From Clavibacter michiganensis (lineage in GTDB: Bacteria > Actinomycetota > Actinomycetes > Actinomycetales > Microbacteriaceae), in contig NZ_CP080437.1 of the NCBI RefSeq assembly GCF_021216655.1, positions 1,178,001-1,242,000 on the forward strand: 64,000 bases of DNA. Direction: 5' to 3'. Numbering within the stretch: position 1 is the first letter of the stretch; every line of letters starts with the position of its first letter. Shown here piece by piece: positions 1 to 7,582 of this stretch. A program made the position numbers and the translations under genes. The notes beneath the pieces are model-generated. The model was given only the letters and a program-made list of their open reading frames with translations. It did not search any database and was not told the DNA's origin.

Positions 1-115
1 TCGCATCCGCGGATCCGGCCGGCCCGACGGACGCGATGAGCCCGTCGCGGACGAGCACGTCGACGGGCGCGTCGGATCCGGGCAGGCGTCCGCCCGCGAG
101 GAGCAGCGCGCTCAC
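1..115 (-). CDS. Amidohydrolase-like protein, N-terminal fragment
   Basis: Only the first 38 codons lie in the window, so the gene is cut by the left edge. The visible residues read VSALLLAGGRLPG, then VDVLVRDGLIASVGP, which is the N-terminal beta-sandwich pattern of cyclic amidohydrolases (dihydroorotase, cytosine deaminase and imidazolonepropionase relatives). The GTG start overlaps the stop of the upstream PaiB-like gene in a GTGA, so the two are probably translationally coupled. The metal-binding and catalytic parts are outside the window, so the substrate cannot be named. Confidence 0.55.
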   Translation of the reverse strand, partial: MSALLLAGGRLPGSDAPVDVLVRDGLIASVGPAGSADA

Positions 116-780
116 GCGTCGATCCCGGCGGATCCGCCCGCGGTCAGGTCCCTGGCACGCCGCATCTCCGCGGCGAGCGCCGGGTTCGGGTACTCCGCGC
201 CGTGCTCGAGCTCGTGGAGCACGCGCTCGACCACGTGCGGCGGCTTGTTCTGGCTGAGCTTGGCCTTGGCGACGAACCGCGTGGCGACGAGGCGGAGGCC
301 CACGGTGCCGGCGCTGATCCGGGCGGCGTACGCGGCGTCGGCGGCCGTGCCCTCCATGCGGCGCGGCTCCGGCATGCGGTCCTCGAAGCGGTCCACCAGC
401 TGCCCGAGCACCCGCAGGTTCTCCTCGGCCGAGAGGATCTCGACGCGGCAGGTCAGGTGTGCGCTGATGTGGTTCCAGGTGGGCACAGCCGGGTCGGCGT
501 CGTACCAGCCGGGCGACACGTAGCCGTGCGGGCCCTGGACGATGACGAGCACCTCGCCGTCGGCGCCGTCGCGCTGGCCGAGCTCGTGGATCCGCTCGTC
601 GGGGCGGCCCACGTGGGTGAGGAGCGTGAGGTCGTCGCGGTCGGGATCCAGCAGCACCGGGTAGTGCGACGCGACGAGCCCCGCACCCGTGCCGCTCACG
701 ATGGTGGCCCACGGGTTCCCGTCGACGAGGCGGCGGATCTCGGCGACGTCCTCGAGCGCGAATGACGGGTTCTCCCTCAC
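112..780 (-). CDS. PaiB-type FMN-binding protein
   Basis: This 222-residue protein matches the PaiB / FMN_bind_2 family, a split-barrel flavin-binding fold first described as a negative transcriptional regulator in Bacillus. Family signatures seen are the central GPHGYVSPGWY, VPTWNHISAHL, and AKAKLSQNKPPHV near residue 175, with a full-length N-terminal barrel before them. The length is normal for the family. It overlaps the start of the downstream amidohydrolase by four bases (GTGA). The true role of most actinobacterial members (regulator or flavin-dependent enzyme) is not known. Confidence 0.85.
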   Translation of the reverse strand: MRENPSFALEDVAEIRRLVDGNPWATIVSGTGAGLVASHYPVLLDPDRDDLTLLTHVGRPDERIHELGQRDGADGEVLVIVQGPHGYVSPGWYDADPAVPTWNHISAHLTCRVEILSAEENLRVLGQLVDRFEDRMPEPRRMEGTAADAAYAARISAGTVGLRLVATRFVAKAKLSQNKPPHVVERVLHELEHGAEYPNPALAAEMRRARDLTAGGSAGIDA

Positions 781-894
781 CGGGCGGCCCGCCGCGGCTC
801 GAGGGCGGACGGGGAGGCGAGGGGCATGACGGGATGCTACCGGCCGCCGGGCACGGCTCCCGTCACCGCGCGGACGACCCGGGCCGGGCGCGCG

Positions 895-2610
895 TCAGCG
901 CGCCCGCAGCCCCGGGAACCGGTCGTCGCGCCACTCGCCGTCGAGCCGCTCGCCGGCGTCGGATGCGGCCACCTCGCGCTGCCGCAGCTCGACCCGGCGG
1001 ATCTTCCCCGACGCGGTCTTCGGCAGCTCGCCGAACTCCACGCGGCGCACGCGCATGAAGGCCGGGCACCGCTCGCGCGCGTGCTTGAGCACGGCGAGCG
1101 CGGTCGCCTCGTCGGGCTCCCACCCGGCGGCGAGGTGCACGTAGGCCTTCGCGACGTTGAGCCGCACGGGATCCGGCGCGCCCACGACCGCGGCCTCCGC
1201 GACCGCCGGGTGCTCGATGAGCACGCTCTCGACCTCGAACGGCGAGATCTTGTAGTCGGACGACTTGAAGATGTCGTCGGTGCGGCCGATGAAGGTGATG
1301 GTGCCGTCGGCGTCGCGGCGGGCGACGTCGCCCGTGTGGAAGAACCCGTCGCGCGTCGACTCGGCCGTGCGGGCGTCGTCGCCGAGGTACCCGGCCATGA
1401 GGTTCACGGGCCGGGTGGTGAGGTCGAGGCAGATCTCGCCCTCGTCGGCGGGCTCGCCCGTGACGGGATCCACGAGCACGAGGTCGACGCCGGGGAGCGC
1501 CGTGCCCATGGAGCCCGGGACCACGGCGTCGCCGGGCGCGTTGGCGACGATGGCCGTGGTCTCGGTCTGGCCGTAGCCGTCGCGGATGGTGAGCCCCCAC
1601 CACTCCTCGATGCGCGCGATGACCTCGGGGTTGAGCGGCTCGCCGGCGGACATGATCTCCCGCAGCCTCCCCGGCCGCTCGCGGATCCCCGCCTGGATGA
1701 GCATGCGCCACACGGTCGGCGGCGCGCAGAACGTCGTGACCTCGGCCCGGTCGAGCTGCTCCACGAGCGCGTGCGCGTCGAAGCGCGCGTAGTCGTGCAC
1801 GAAGACGGTGGCCTCCGCGATCCACGGCGCGAAGAAGCAGCTCCACGCGTGCTTGCCCCAGCCGGGCGAGCTGATGGCGAGGTGCACGTCGCCGGGCTGC
1901 AGCCCGAGCCAGTAGGCGGTCGTCAGGTGCCCGACCGGGTACGAGACGTGCGTGTGGACCACCATCTTCGGCTTGCTCGTGGTGCCGGACGTGAAGTAGA
2001 CGAGCGCGGGATCCGTGGACGCGACCTCGACGCCCACCCGGTCCGCGGGCGCGTCGTCGGCGTCGCGGTAGTCGGTCCACCCGGAGGGCACGGGCGAGTC
2101 CGCGCCAGCGCCGATCGCGATGCGCGAGTGCTCCCCCGGCACGTCGTCGAAGACGGCCGTGTGCGCGAGGTCGGCGATGACGTGGCGGACGCCCGCGCGC
2201 TCGACGCGGTCGGCGAGGTCGGCGGATCCGAGGACCGTGGAGGTGGGCAGGATCACGGCGCCCGCCTTCATGATCGCGAGCATCGTCTCCCACAGCTCCA
2301 CCCGGTTGCCGAGCATGAGCATCACGTGGTCGCCCTTCCGCACCCTGAGCCCCACGAGCCACGTCGCGACGCGGTCGGAGCGCGTGGCCATCTCGTCGAA
2401 CGTGACCTGGCGCTCGGATCCGTCGCCCGCGACCACGCGCAGCGCCACCCGGTCGTTCCCGCGCGCGATCTGGTCGAACCAGTCGACCGCCCAGTTGAAG
2501 GAGTCCCCGACGTCGGGCCACTCGAACCGCGCGACCGCGGCTGTCCGGTCGGTGCGCATCTCCCGGAGGAGGTCGCGGGCGGCGCGGTAGGAGGAGTTGG
2601 CTCGGGTCAT
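895..2610 (-). CDS. Acyl-CoA synthetase / AMP-dependent ligase
   Basis: A 571-residue member of the adenylate-forming ANL superfamily, closest in feel to medium-chain acyl-CoA or acetyl-CoA synthetases. It activates a carboxylate with ATP to an acyl-AMP and then makes the CoA thioester. Visible motifs are the P-loop-like YFTSGTTSKPKM near residue 215, GYGQTE near 375, the FHTGD aspartate motif near 460, and PKTASGKIRR with the catalytic lysine near the C-terminus. The open frame extends upstream, but the ATG at 2610 is preferred because MTRANSSYRAARDLLREMR starts the typical N-terminal region. The gene stands alone; the divergent alpha/beta hydrolase begins about 125 bp away. Acyl chain length cannot be told from sequence. 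Confidence 0.87.
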   Translation of the reverse strand: MTRANSSYRAARDLLREMRTDRTAAVARFEWPDVGDSFNWAVDWFDQIARGNDRVALRVVAGDGSERQVTFDEMATRSDRVATWLVGLRVRKGDHVMLMLGNRVELWETMLAIMKAGAVILPTSTVLGSADLADRVERAGVRHVIADLAHTAVFDDVPGEHSRIAIGAGADSPVPSGWTDYRDADDAPADRVGVEVASTDPALVYFTSGTTSKPKMVVHTHVSYPVGHLTTAYWLGLQPGDVHLAISSPGWGKHAWSCFFAPWIAEATVFVHDYARFDAHALVEQLDRAEVTTFCAPPTVWRMLIQAGIRERPGRLREIMSAGEPLNPEVIARIEEWWGLTIRDGYGQTETTAIVANAPGDAVVPGSMGTALPGVDLVLVDPVTGEPADEGEICLDLTTRPVNLMAGYLGDDARTAESTRDGFFHTGDVARRDADGTITFIGRTDDIFKSSDYKISPFEVESVLIEHPAVAEAAVVGAPDPVRLNVAKAYVHLAAGWEPDEATALAVLKHARERCPAFMRVRRVEFGELPKTASGKIRRVELRQREVAASDAGERLDGEWRDDRFPGLRAR

Positions 2611-2734
2611 GGGTCCATCCTGCCGCCCGCGCCCGGGTGCCGGCGGCCGGGGATCCGCATCACCGCTCCGGATCGCCGACCGCTCCGAAGCAATCCAGTA
2701 GTGCACGAATCCATGCAAGACGGAAGGACGCAGC

Positions 2735-3571
2735 ATGACCGAGATCACCGCCCACCACGGGCTCCTCAAGGACACGAACCTCCACGTCGACGACACCGGC
2801 GGCACGGGCCGCCCCGTCGTCCTGATCCACGGCTGGCCGCTGTCCGGAGAGTCCTGGAGCAAGCAGGTCCCCGCGTTCGAGGCCGCCGGCTTCCGGGTCA
2901 TCACGTACGACCGCCGCGGCTTCGGGCGCAGCGACAAGCCGCTCACCGGCTACGACTACGACACCTTCGCGTCCGACCTCGACGCCGTGCTCACCGAGCT
3001 CGACCTCGTCGACGTCACGCTCGTCGGATTCTCGATGGGCGGCGGCGAGATCGCCCGCTACATCGGGACGCGCGGCGAGGCGCGCCTGCACAGCGTCGTC
3101 TTCGCCTCGGCGGTGCCGCCGTACCTGGAGAAGACCGACGACAACCCGGACGGTCCCCTCACGAAGGACGCCGCCGCCGAGATGACGGCCGGCCTCACCA
3201 AGGACGAGGACTCCTTCTACGACGAGTTCACGACCGGCTTCTACTCCGCGAACGGCGTCCTCAAGGTCACCGAGGCGGAGCGCCAGGAGGCCATCGCGCT
3301 GGCGCACCAGTCGAAGAAGCACGCGGCGCTCGCGTCGATGGCCGCGTTCGCGACCACGGACTTCCGCGACGACCTCACCAAGGTCACCGTGCCGACGCTC
3401 GTCATCCACGGCGACAGCGACGCCACGGTGCCGTTCGAGGGATCCGGCGAGCGCACCCACCGCGCCATCGCCGGCTCGGAGCTGCACGTCGTGAAGGACG
3501 CCCCGCACGGCGTCACGGTCAGCCACCCCGAGGAGTGGAACCAGGCCGTGCTGGAGTTCCTGAAGAAGTAG
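2735..3571 (+). CDS. Alpha/beta hydrolase, non-heme chloroperoxidase-like
   Basis: A 278-residue cytoplasmic alpha/beta hydrolase (no signal peptide). It shows HGWPLSGESW as the oxyanion HG motif, YDRRGFGRSDKP, the nucleophile elbow GFSMGGGE (catalytic Ser), the HGDSD strand-loop carrying the acid, and APHG with the catalytic His. This set is typical of cofactor-free haloperoxidases/arylesterases, which in vivo are probably esterases or perhydrolases. A purine-rich GGAAGGA precedes the ATG. A strong hairpin shared with the convergent downstream gene ends it. The physiological substrate is unknown. Confidence 0.88.
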   Translation: MTEITAHHGLLKDTNLHVDDTGGTGRPVVLIHGWPLSGESWSKQVPAFEAAGFRVITYDRRGFGRSDKPLTGYDYDTFASDLDAVLTELDLVDVTLVGFSMGGGEIARYIGTRGEARLHSVVFASAVPPYLEKTDDNPDGPLTKDAAAEMTAGLTKDEDSFYDEFTTGFYSANGVLKVTEAERQEAIALAHQSKKHAALASMAAFATTDFRDDLTKVTVPTLVIHGDSDATVPFEGSGERTHRAIAGSELHVVKDAPHGVTVSHPEEWNQAVLEFLKK

Positions 3572-3585
3572 CTCGCACCGCACGC

Positions 3586-3623
3586 CGCAGGGGCGCTGAT
3601 CCGATCGGGTCAGCGCCCCTGCG
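3586..3623. terminator. Bidirectional hairpin terminator
   Basis: Perfect 14-bp inverted repeat (3586-3599 against 3610-3623) with a 10-base loop, lying between the convergent hydrolase and HTH genes. A run of Ts does not follow, as is common in high-GC actinobacteria. The right arm lies inside a 20-bp tandem repeat. Confidence 0.75.
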
Positions 3624-3650
3624 TGCGCTTCAGCGCCCCTGCGTGCGCTT
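3611..3650. repeat. 20-bp perfect tandem duplication
   Basis: The unit cagcgcccctgcgtgcgctt occurs twice back to back (3611-3630, 3631-3650). It covers the last codons and stop of the minus-strand HTH gene and the right arm of the terminator, so both the KRTQGR-stop coding end and the hairpin arm are duplicated. Confidence 0.95.
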
Positions 3651-3977
3651 GTAGGGCTTCGGCTGGCCCTTGACGACGGGCGCGCGACCCTGGCCCTTGG
3701 AGGCCTTCGCCTTCCCGCCCGCCGGCGGCTTCGGCGCCTCGGGCGGGGTGGACGGCTTCGCGAGCTCCTCGATGGCCTCCTCGTACGCGAGGCGGCCGGT
3801 CTTCGTCAGGCGCGTCTCGGTGCTCTGCGGGTCGAAGACGGCACGGCCGTAGTGCTCCTCGATGGCGCGGATGGAGGAGGCGAGCTTCGCGCGCGAGATG
3901 CCGAGCTGATCCGCCGCCTTCGGATGGTGCAGCACCTCGGCCGCGACCACGAAGTGACGCTGGTGGCTGATCTTCAC
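3630..3977 (-). CDS. LysR-type HTH-only mini-protein with basic tail
   Basis: About 115 residues, starting at a GTG with GAGG eight bases upstream. Residues 1-72 read as the winged helix-turn-helix of a LysR regulator (QRHFVVAAEVLHHPKAADQL, then ISRAKLASSIRAIEEHYG, then RLTKTGRLAYEEAIEEL). The usual 200-residue LysR effector-binding domain is missing. In its place is a short Pro/Lys/Gly-rich basic tail (KPPAGGKAKASKGQGR...). The sequence is intact and ends at a hairpin, so it looks like a genuine small DNA-binding protein rather than a truncation, possibly nucleoid-associated. No target is evident. Confidence 0.75.
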   Translation of the reverse strand: MKISHQRHFVVAAEVLHHPKAADQLGISRAKLASSIRAIEEHYGRAVFDPQSTETRLTKTGRLAYEEAIEELAKPSTPPEAPKPPAGGKAKASKGQGRAPVVKGQPKPYKRTQGR

Positions 3978-4094
3978 GGGTGGAGCCTCTCGTCGCGGCG
4001 GATGCCGGAGGACCCACGGTACAGGGCGGGTGCGGTCGTCCCGGGCGCGGCCGGTAGCGTCGAGCCGGGCGGACGACCCGGACGGAGGCGCGGC

Positions 4095-4715
4095 ATGGCG
4101 GGACTCGAGGTCGTGGCGGCCGTGATGGTCCACGACGGACGCGCGCTCGCCTGCCGCCGCGCGGCCCACAAGGCGGGCGCCGGGACATGGGAGTTCCCGG
4201 GAGGCAAGGTCGAGGCCGGCGAGCGGCCCGAATCGGCGCTCGCGCGCGAGATCCGCGAGGAGCTCGGCGTCGACGTGACGGTCGGCGCGCTCGTCGACCG
4301 CTCCGAGGTGCCCGTCGGCGACCGCGTCATCGACCTCGCCTGCTACCTGGCGGATCCCGTCGGCGAGCTCCCGACGACGAGCACCGACCACGACGAGCTG
4401 CGCTGGGTGCCGCTCGCCGACCTCGGAGAGCTCGCCTGGTCGGCGCCGGACCTGCCCGCGGTGCGCCGGCTGGTGCTCCGGGCGCAGCACCCGGACGCTG
4501 ACTGGGTGATCGACGTGGCCGGGCCGCCCCCGGTCCGCGACCCTGCCCGGGATGCGCACGCCGCGCGCCTCAGCGAGCTGTCGGCCGGGCACGTGCGCGC
4601 CGTCTCGGATCTCCGGGAGGGCGTGCGCGCCGCCCACGCCGCCGGGCTCGACGAGCACCGGATCGCGGCATCGGCACGGCTGTCACTGGCGGACGTGCGC
4701 GCGCTGCTCGGCTGA
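4095..4715 (+). CDS. Nudix hydrolase (MutT-like) with C-terminal extension
   Basis: A 206-residue protein. The Nudix box is complete at about residues 37-59 (GGKVEAGERPESALAREIRE, then ELGV), and EFPGG precedes it as in MutT-type 8-oxo-dGTP or (deoxy)nucleoside triphosphate diphosphatases. MutT proteins are about 130 residues. Here an additional 70 residues (RLSELSAGHVRAVSDLREGV to ARLSLADVRALLG) form a helical segment that looks like a small helix-turn-helix. The ATG at 4095 has GGAGGC upstream and gives a natural start. A house-cleaning role is likely, but the substrate and the meaning of the extension are unproven. Confidence 0.83.
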   Translation: MAGLEVVAAVMVHDGRALACRRAAHKAGAGTWEFPGGKVEAGERPESALAREIREELGVDVTVGALVDRSEVPVGDRVIDLACYLADPVGELPTTSTDHDELRWVPLADLGELAWSAPDLPAVRRLVLRAQHPDADWVIDVAGPPPVRDPARDAHAARLSELSAGHVRAVSDLREGVRAAHAAGLDEHRIAASARLSLADVRALLG

Positions 4716-4894
4716 GTCCGGCCGCGGCGATCGCGGCGGACGCACGCGAGCCCGCACCGCATCGCGCGTGCCGATCATCTCCAGGCACGGCCGCTGGGGA
4801 CGACCGGACCGCATCCCGCGGCGCGTGCCCCTAACGTCCAGCAGCACCCTGCCTGCGGCGACCGCCCGGGCTCCCGCGCACCACGAAGAGAGAG

Positions 4895-5806
4895 ATGACC
4901 CATGTCCGTCATGTCCCCCAGCTCCGCCGCCCCGCGGCCGTCGCCGCCCTCGCGCTCGTCGCGACGCTCGCGATCCCCACCGCCGCGCAGGCCTCCGCGC
5001 CCGTCCACCACCGGGCCGCCACGCACACCAGCGCCGCCGCCCACCACCACGCGCCGTTCGCGGTGCGCACCACGGTGGTACCCCGGACCGCCGTCACGAA
5101 GTTCGGCGGCGGCGTCATCTACGCGCCCCAGGACACCGGCAAGCCCGTCCTCGGCGCCGTCGTCATCACGCCCGGCTTCACGGACACGAACGCCAACGAG
5201 AAGGAGATGGCCGAGCTCGTCGCCTCCCAGGGCTTCGTGGCCTTCGCCATCGACACGCTGACGACCGACGACCTCCCCGACCTGCGCGCCGCCCAGATGC
5301 TCGCGGCGGCCGACTACCTCACCGGCCAGAGCGCGGTGAGGTCCGAGGTCTCCCAGGACGACGTGGGCCTCATCGGCTACTCGTTCGGCGGCGGCGGCAC
5401 GATGCAGGCGGCGCAGTCGCGCCCGTCCATCAAGGCCGCGATCGGGCTCATGCCCTTCGACTTCCCGCCCGCGACCGACCCGAACGCGATGTACCCGTCG
5501 TACCCGAAGATGACGACCCCGACCCTCGTCATCACCGGCCAGAAGGACGACGTCGCCGACCCGAAGGACTTCGGCAAGCCCGCGTACGACTCCATCCCCG
5601 CCGGCACGCCGAAGCAGTACCTGGAGCTGGCGGGCATCGGCCACGAGGGCGGCCAGCACGTGCCGAGCGCCACGATCCGGAACGCCGTCACGGCGTTCCT
5701 CAAGCGCTACCTCGACGGCAACAGCGCGTACGCGAAGTTCATCTGCCCGGCCCCGAAGGTCGGCGGCCCCATCAGCGCGTCGCTGAGCTCCTGCCCCAAG
5801 GGCTGA
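4895..5806 (+). CDS. Secreted PETase/cutinase-like polyester hydrolase
   Basis: A 303-residue exported protein with a signal peptide (residues 1-33, cleavage near AQAS-AP) and a His-rich linker. The mature part lines up by eye with the Ideonella PETase / Thermobifida cutinase fold. It has a HAPFAVRTT start, the PGFT oxyanion loop (residues 93-96), the GYSFGGGG nucleophile elbow (Ser163), the acid in GQKDDVADP (Asp218/219) and catalytic His250 in GIGHEGG. The C-terminal pair Cys284/Cys300 matches the conserved cutinase disulfide. The second disulfide of PETase is absent, and the aromatic clamp positions are Phe/Tyr rather than Trp. In a plant-associated bacterium the natural substrate could be cutin or another ester. 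Single gene with its own downstream hairpin. Confidence 0.82.
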   Translation: MTHVRHVPQLRRPAAVAALALVATLAIPTAAQASAPVHHRAATHTSAAAHHHAPFAVRTTVVPRTAVTKFGGGVIYAPQDTGKPVLGAVVITPGFTDTNANEKEMAELVASQGFVAFAIDTLTTDDLPDLRAAQMLAAADYLTGQSAVRSEVSQDDVGLIGYSFGGGGTMQAAQSRPSIKAAIGLMPFDFPPATDPNAMYPSYPKMTTPTLVITGQKDDVADPKDFGKPAYDSIPAGTPKQYLELAGIGHEGGQHVPSATIRNAVTAFLKRYLDGNSAYAKFICPAPKVGGPISASLSSCPKG

Positions 5807-5819
5807 CCCGTCCGCTCGA

Positions 5820-5861
5820 CCCGCGCGGCGTCCGATCCTCCCGGGTCGGGCGCCGCGCGGG
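5820..5861 (+). terminator. Hairpin terminator after the PETase-like gene
   Basis: Inverted repeat with 11-bp arms (5820-5830 and 5851-5861, CCCGCGCGGCG and its complement) starting 14 bp after the stop codon, loop of 20 bases. Confidence 0.55.
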
Positions 5862-5885
5862 CGTGTCCCCCGAGTCCCGCCTAGT

Positions 5886-7490
5886 GTGGGAGCGATCCAC
5901 CATCCGCCCCCGCCGCGCGCGGGCCGGCAACCGAACGGAGCGCTGATCGCGCTGAGCACCACCCCGCCTCCCGCGGATCCACGCCGCCCCCGCCGGGATC
6001 CCGGTGCTGCCCGTCCGCCGCGCCAGCGCCGCCGCCGCGTCAACCCGCAGGAGATGCGCGACGTCCGCGCGCGCCTCCGCGGCACCATCTACGAGGGCAC
6101 CGAGCCGGCGCACGGCCGCCTCGGCGACCTCTACTCCCCGCGTCAGATCGTCGACTTCTGCCTCGACCTCGGCGAGGTGATGCTCGCCTCGGGCGCCGAC
6201 GTCCGCGCGGTCGAGATCGCGATCGTCGCCGTGAGCACCAAGTGGAACCTCGCGCCGCTGGAGCTCGACATCACGGGAACGGCCATCACCATCCAGTACG
6301 CGCCGCTCGAGGGCCCGCCGCTCGTCAAGCTGCGCGTGGTCACGGCCGAGGGCAGCGACCTGCACCGGCTCTCGCTCGTCTACCAGATCGTCGACGAGCT
6401 GCTCCACGACGACCGCGACATGACGAGCGCCGTCGACGGCCTCGTCGAGGTGCTCAAGTCGCCGCCGCGCTGGCCGTCGTGGATCACCGACGCCGCCATG
6501 GGCCTGTTCGGCGTCTCCGTGTCGCTGCAGGCGGGCGGCTCCCTCCCGGGCGCCGTCGGGGCGTTCCTGCTGATGATCGGCGCGATGGTGCTCGGCCGGC
6601 AGCTCTCGCGCCGCGGCATCCCGCCGTTCTTCGTGGTCGCCGTGCAGTCCGCGATCGTGGCGGCCGTCGGCACGCTCGCGATCTGGTCGGGCGTGATGCC
6701 CGCGGGGAGCGCCGCCGCGATGGTCGCGGCCGTGGTGGTGCTGATCCTCCCCCACGTCACCATCGTCACCTGGGCCCAGGACGCCATCTCCGGCTTCCGC
6801 GCCATGGCGCTGTCGCGGGCCATGATCATCGTGCTCATCGTCGCGGGCATCGCGGTCGGCATCCCGGGCGGCCTGGCGCTGACCGCGGGCGTGGACATCG
6901 AGGTGGATCCCACCGACATCACCCTCCGCGCGCTCCCCCTCTGGATGCTGCTCATCACCACGTTCTTCGCGGCCGGCGCCACCGGGATCACGCAGGGCGC
7001 CAACGCGCGCGTGATGCCCGTCGCCATCGGGGTCGCGCTCGTCGGCACGGTCTCCCTCTGGATCCTCAAGGCGGCCGGCGTCCCGCTGCTCGCCGCGACG
7101 TTCCTGGTGGCGACGCTGCTCGGTGCGCTCGGGACGGTGGTCGCGGCGCGCGTCCGGGTGTCGGCCACGGCGATCGCGGTGCCCGCCTTCTGCGGATCCC
7201 TCCTGCCCTCGCTCGCGGTCGCCTCGGCGCTCCTCAACTCGATGGCCGGCACGTCGGGAGCCACGGGCGCGTTCGTCGGCGCGATGGCGACGACCCTCGC
7301 GATCGGCGCGGGCCTCGTGCTCGGCAGCCTGCTCGCGACGCCGCAGGCGCGTCGCCACCTCCGCCGCCGCGCGAAGCGGGTGGTCGTGCAGTCGGTGCGC
7401 CTCGACACGACCCCGATCGGCATCATCCGCGACCCGTCGCTCGTGGATCCGCCCGCGCGTCCGGCGGGCGGCGGCGTCGACCTCGGCTGA
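5886..7490 (+). CDS. ThrE-type threonine/serine exporter
   Basis: Up to 534 residues. The N-terminal ThrE domain (about residues 80-330) begins with FCLDLGEVMLASGADVRAVE and contains the hydrophobic helices of the first half (MGLFGVSVSLQAGGSLPGAV, then AFLLMIGAMVLG). The second half (LPLWMLLITTFFAAGATGIT onward) is the five-helix ThrE_2 region, so this is the fused single-chain form known from Corynebacterium glutamicum. It would export threonine/serine through the membrane. The start is uncertain: the first 55 residues from the GTG at 5886 are Pro/Arg-rich and may not be translated; an ATG at 6054 lies just before the conserved region but has poor SD spacing. Confidence 0.82.
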   Translation: MGAIHHPPPPRAGRQPNGALIALSTTPPPADPRRPRRDPGAARPPRQRRRRVNPQEMRDVRARLRGTIYEGTEPAHGRLGDLYSPRQIVDFCLDLGEVMLASGADVRAVEIAIVAVSTKWNLAPLELDITGTAITIQYAPLEGPPLVKLRVVTAEGSDLHRLSLVYQIVDELLHDDRDMTSAVDGLVEVLKSPPRWPSWITDAAMGLFGVSVSLQAGGSLPGAVGAFLLMIGAMVLGRQLSRRGIPPFFVVAVQSAIVAAVGTLAIWSGVMPAGSAAAMVAAVVVLILPHVTIVTWAQDAISGFRAMALSRAMIIVLIVAGIAVGIPGGLALTAGVDIEVDPTDITLRALPLWMLLITTFFAAGATGITQGANARVMPVAIGVALVGTVSLWILKAAGVPLLAATFLVATLLGALGTVVAARVRVSATAIAVPAFCGSLLPSLAVASALLNSMAGTSGATGAFVGAMATTLAIGAGLVLGSLLATPQARRHLRRRAKRVVVQSVRLDTTPIGIIRDPSLVDPPARPAGGGVDLG

Positions 7491-7582
7491 CCGGTCGCGT
7501 CGTCGGGGCCGCTGAGGGCCGGGCATAGCCTGGATCCACCTGTCCCCACGAGGGACGCCACCCACTCGCGAGGAGGATCCCC

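Noticed and set aside
826..3654. 942-residue plus-strand frame over the acyl-CoA ligase
   Set aside because: Compositional shadow of the real minus-strand ligase and of the hydrolase in another frame; no recognisable domain.
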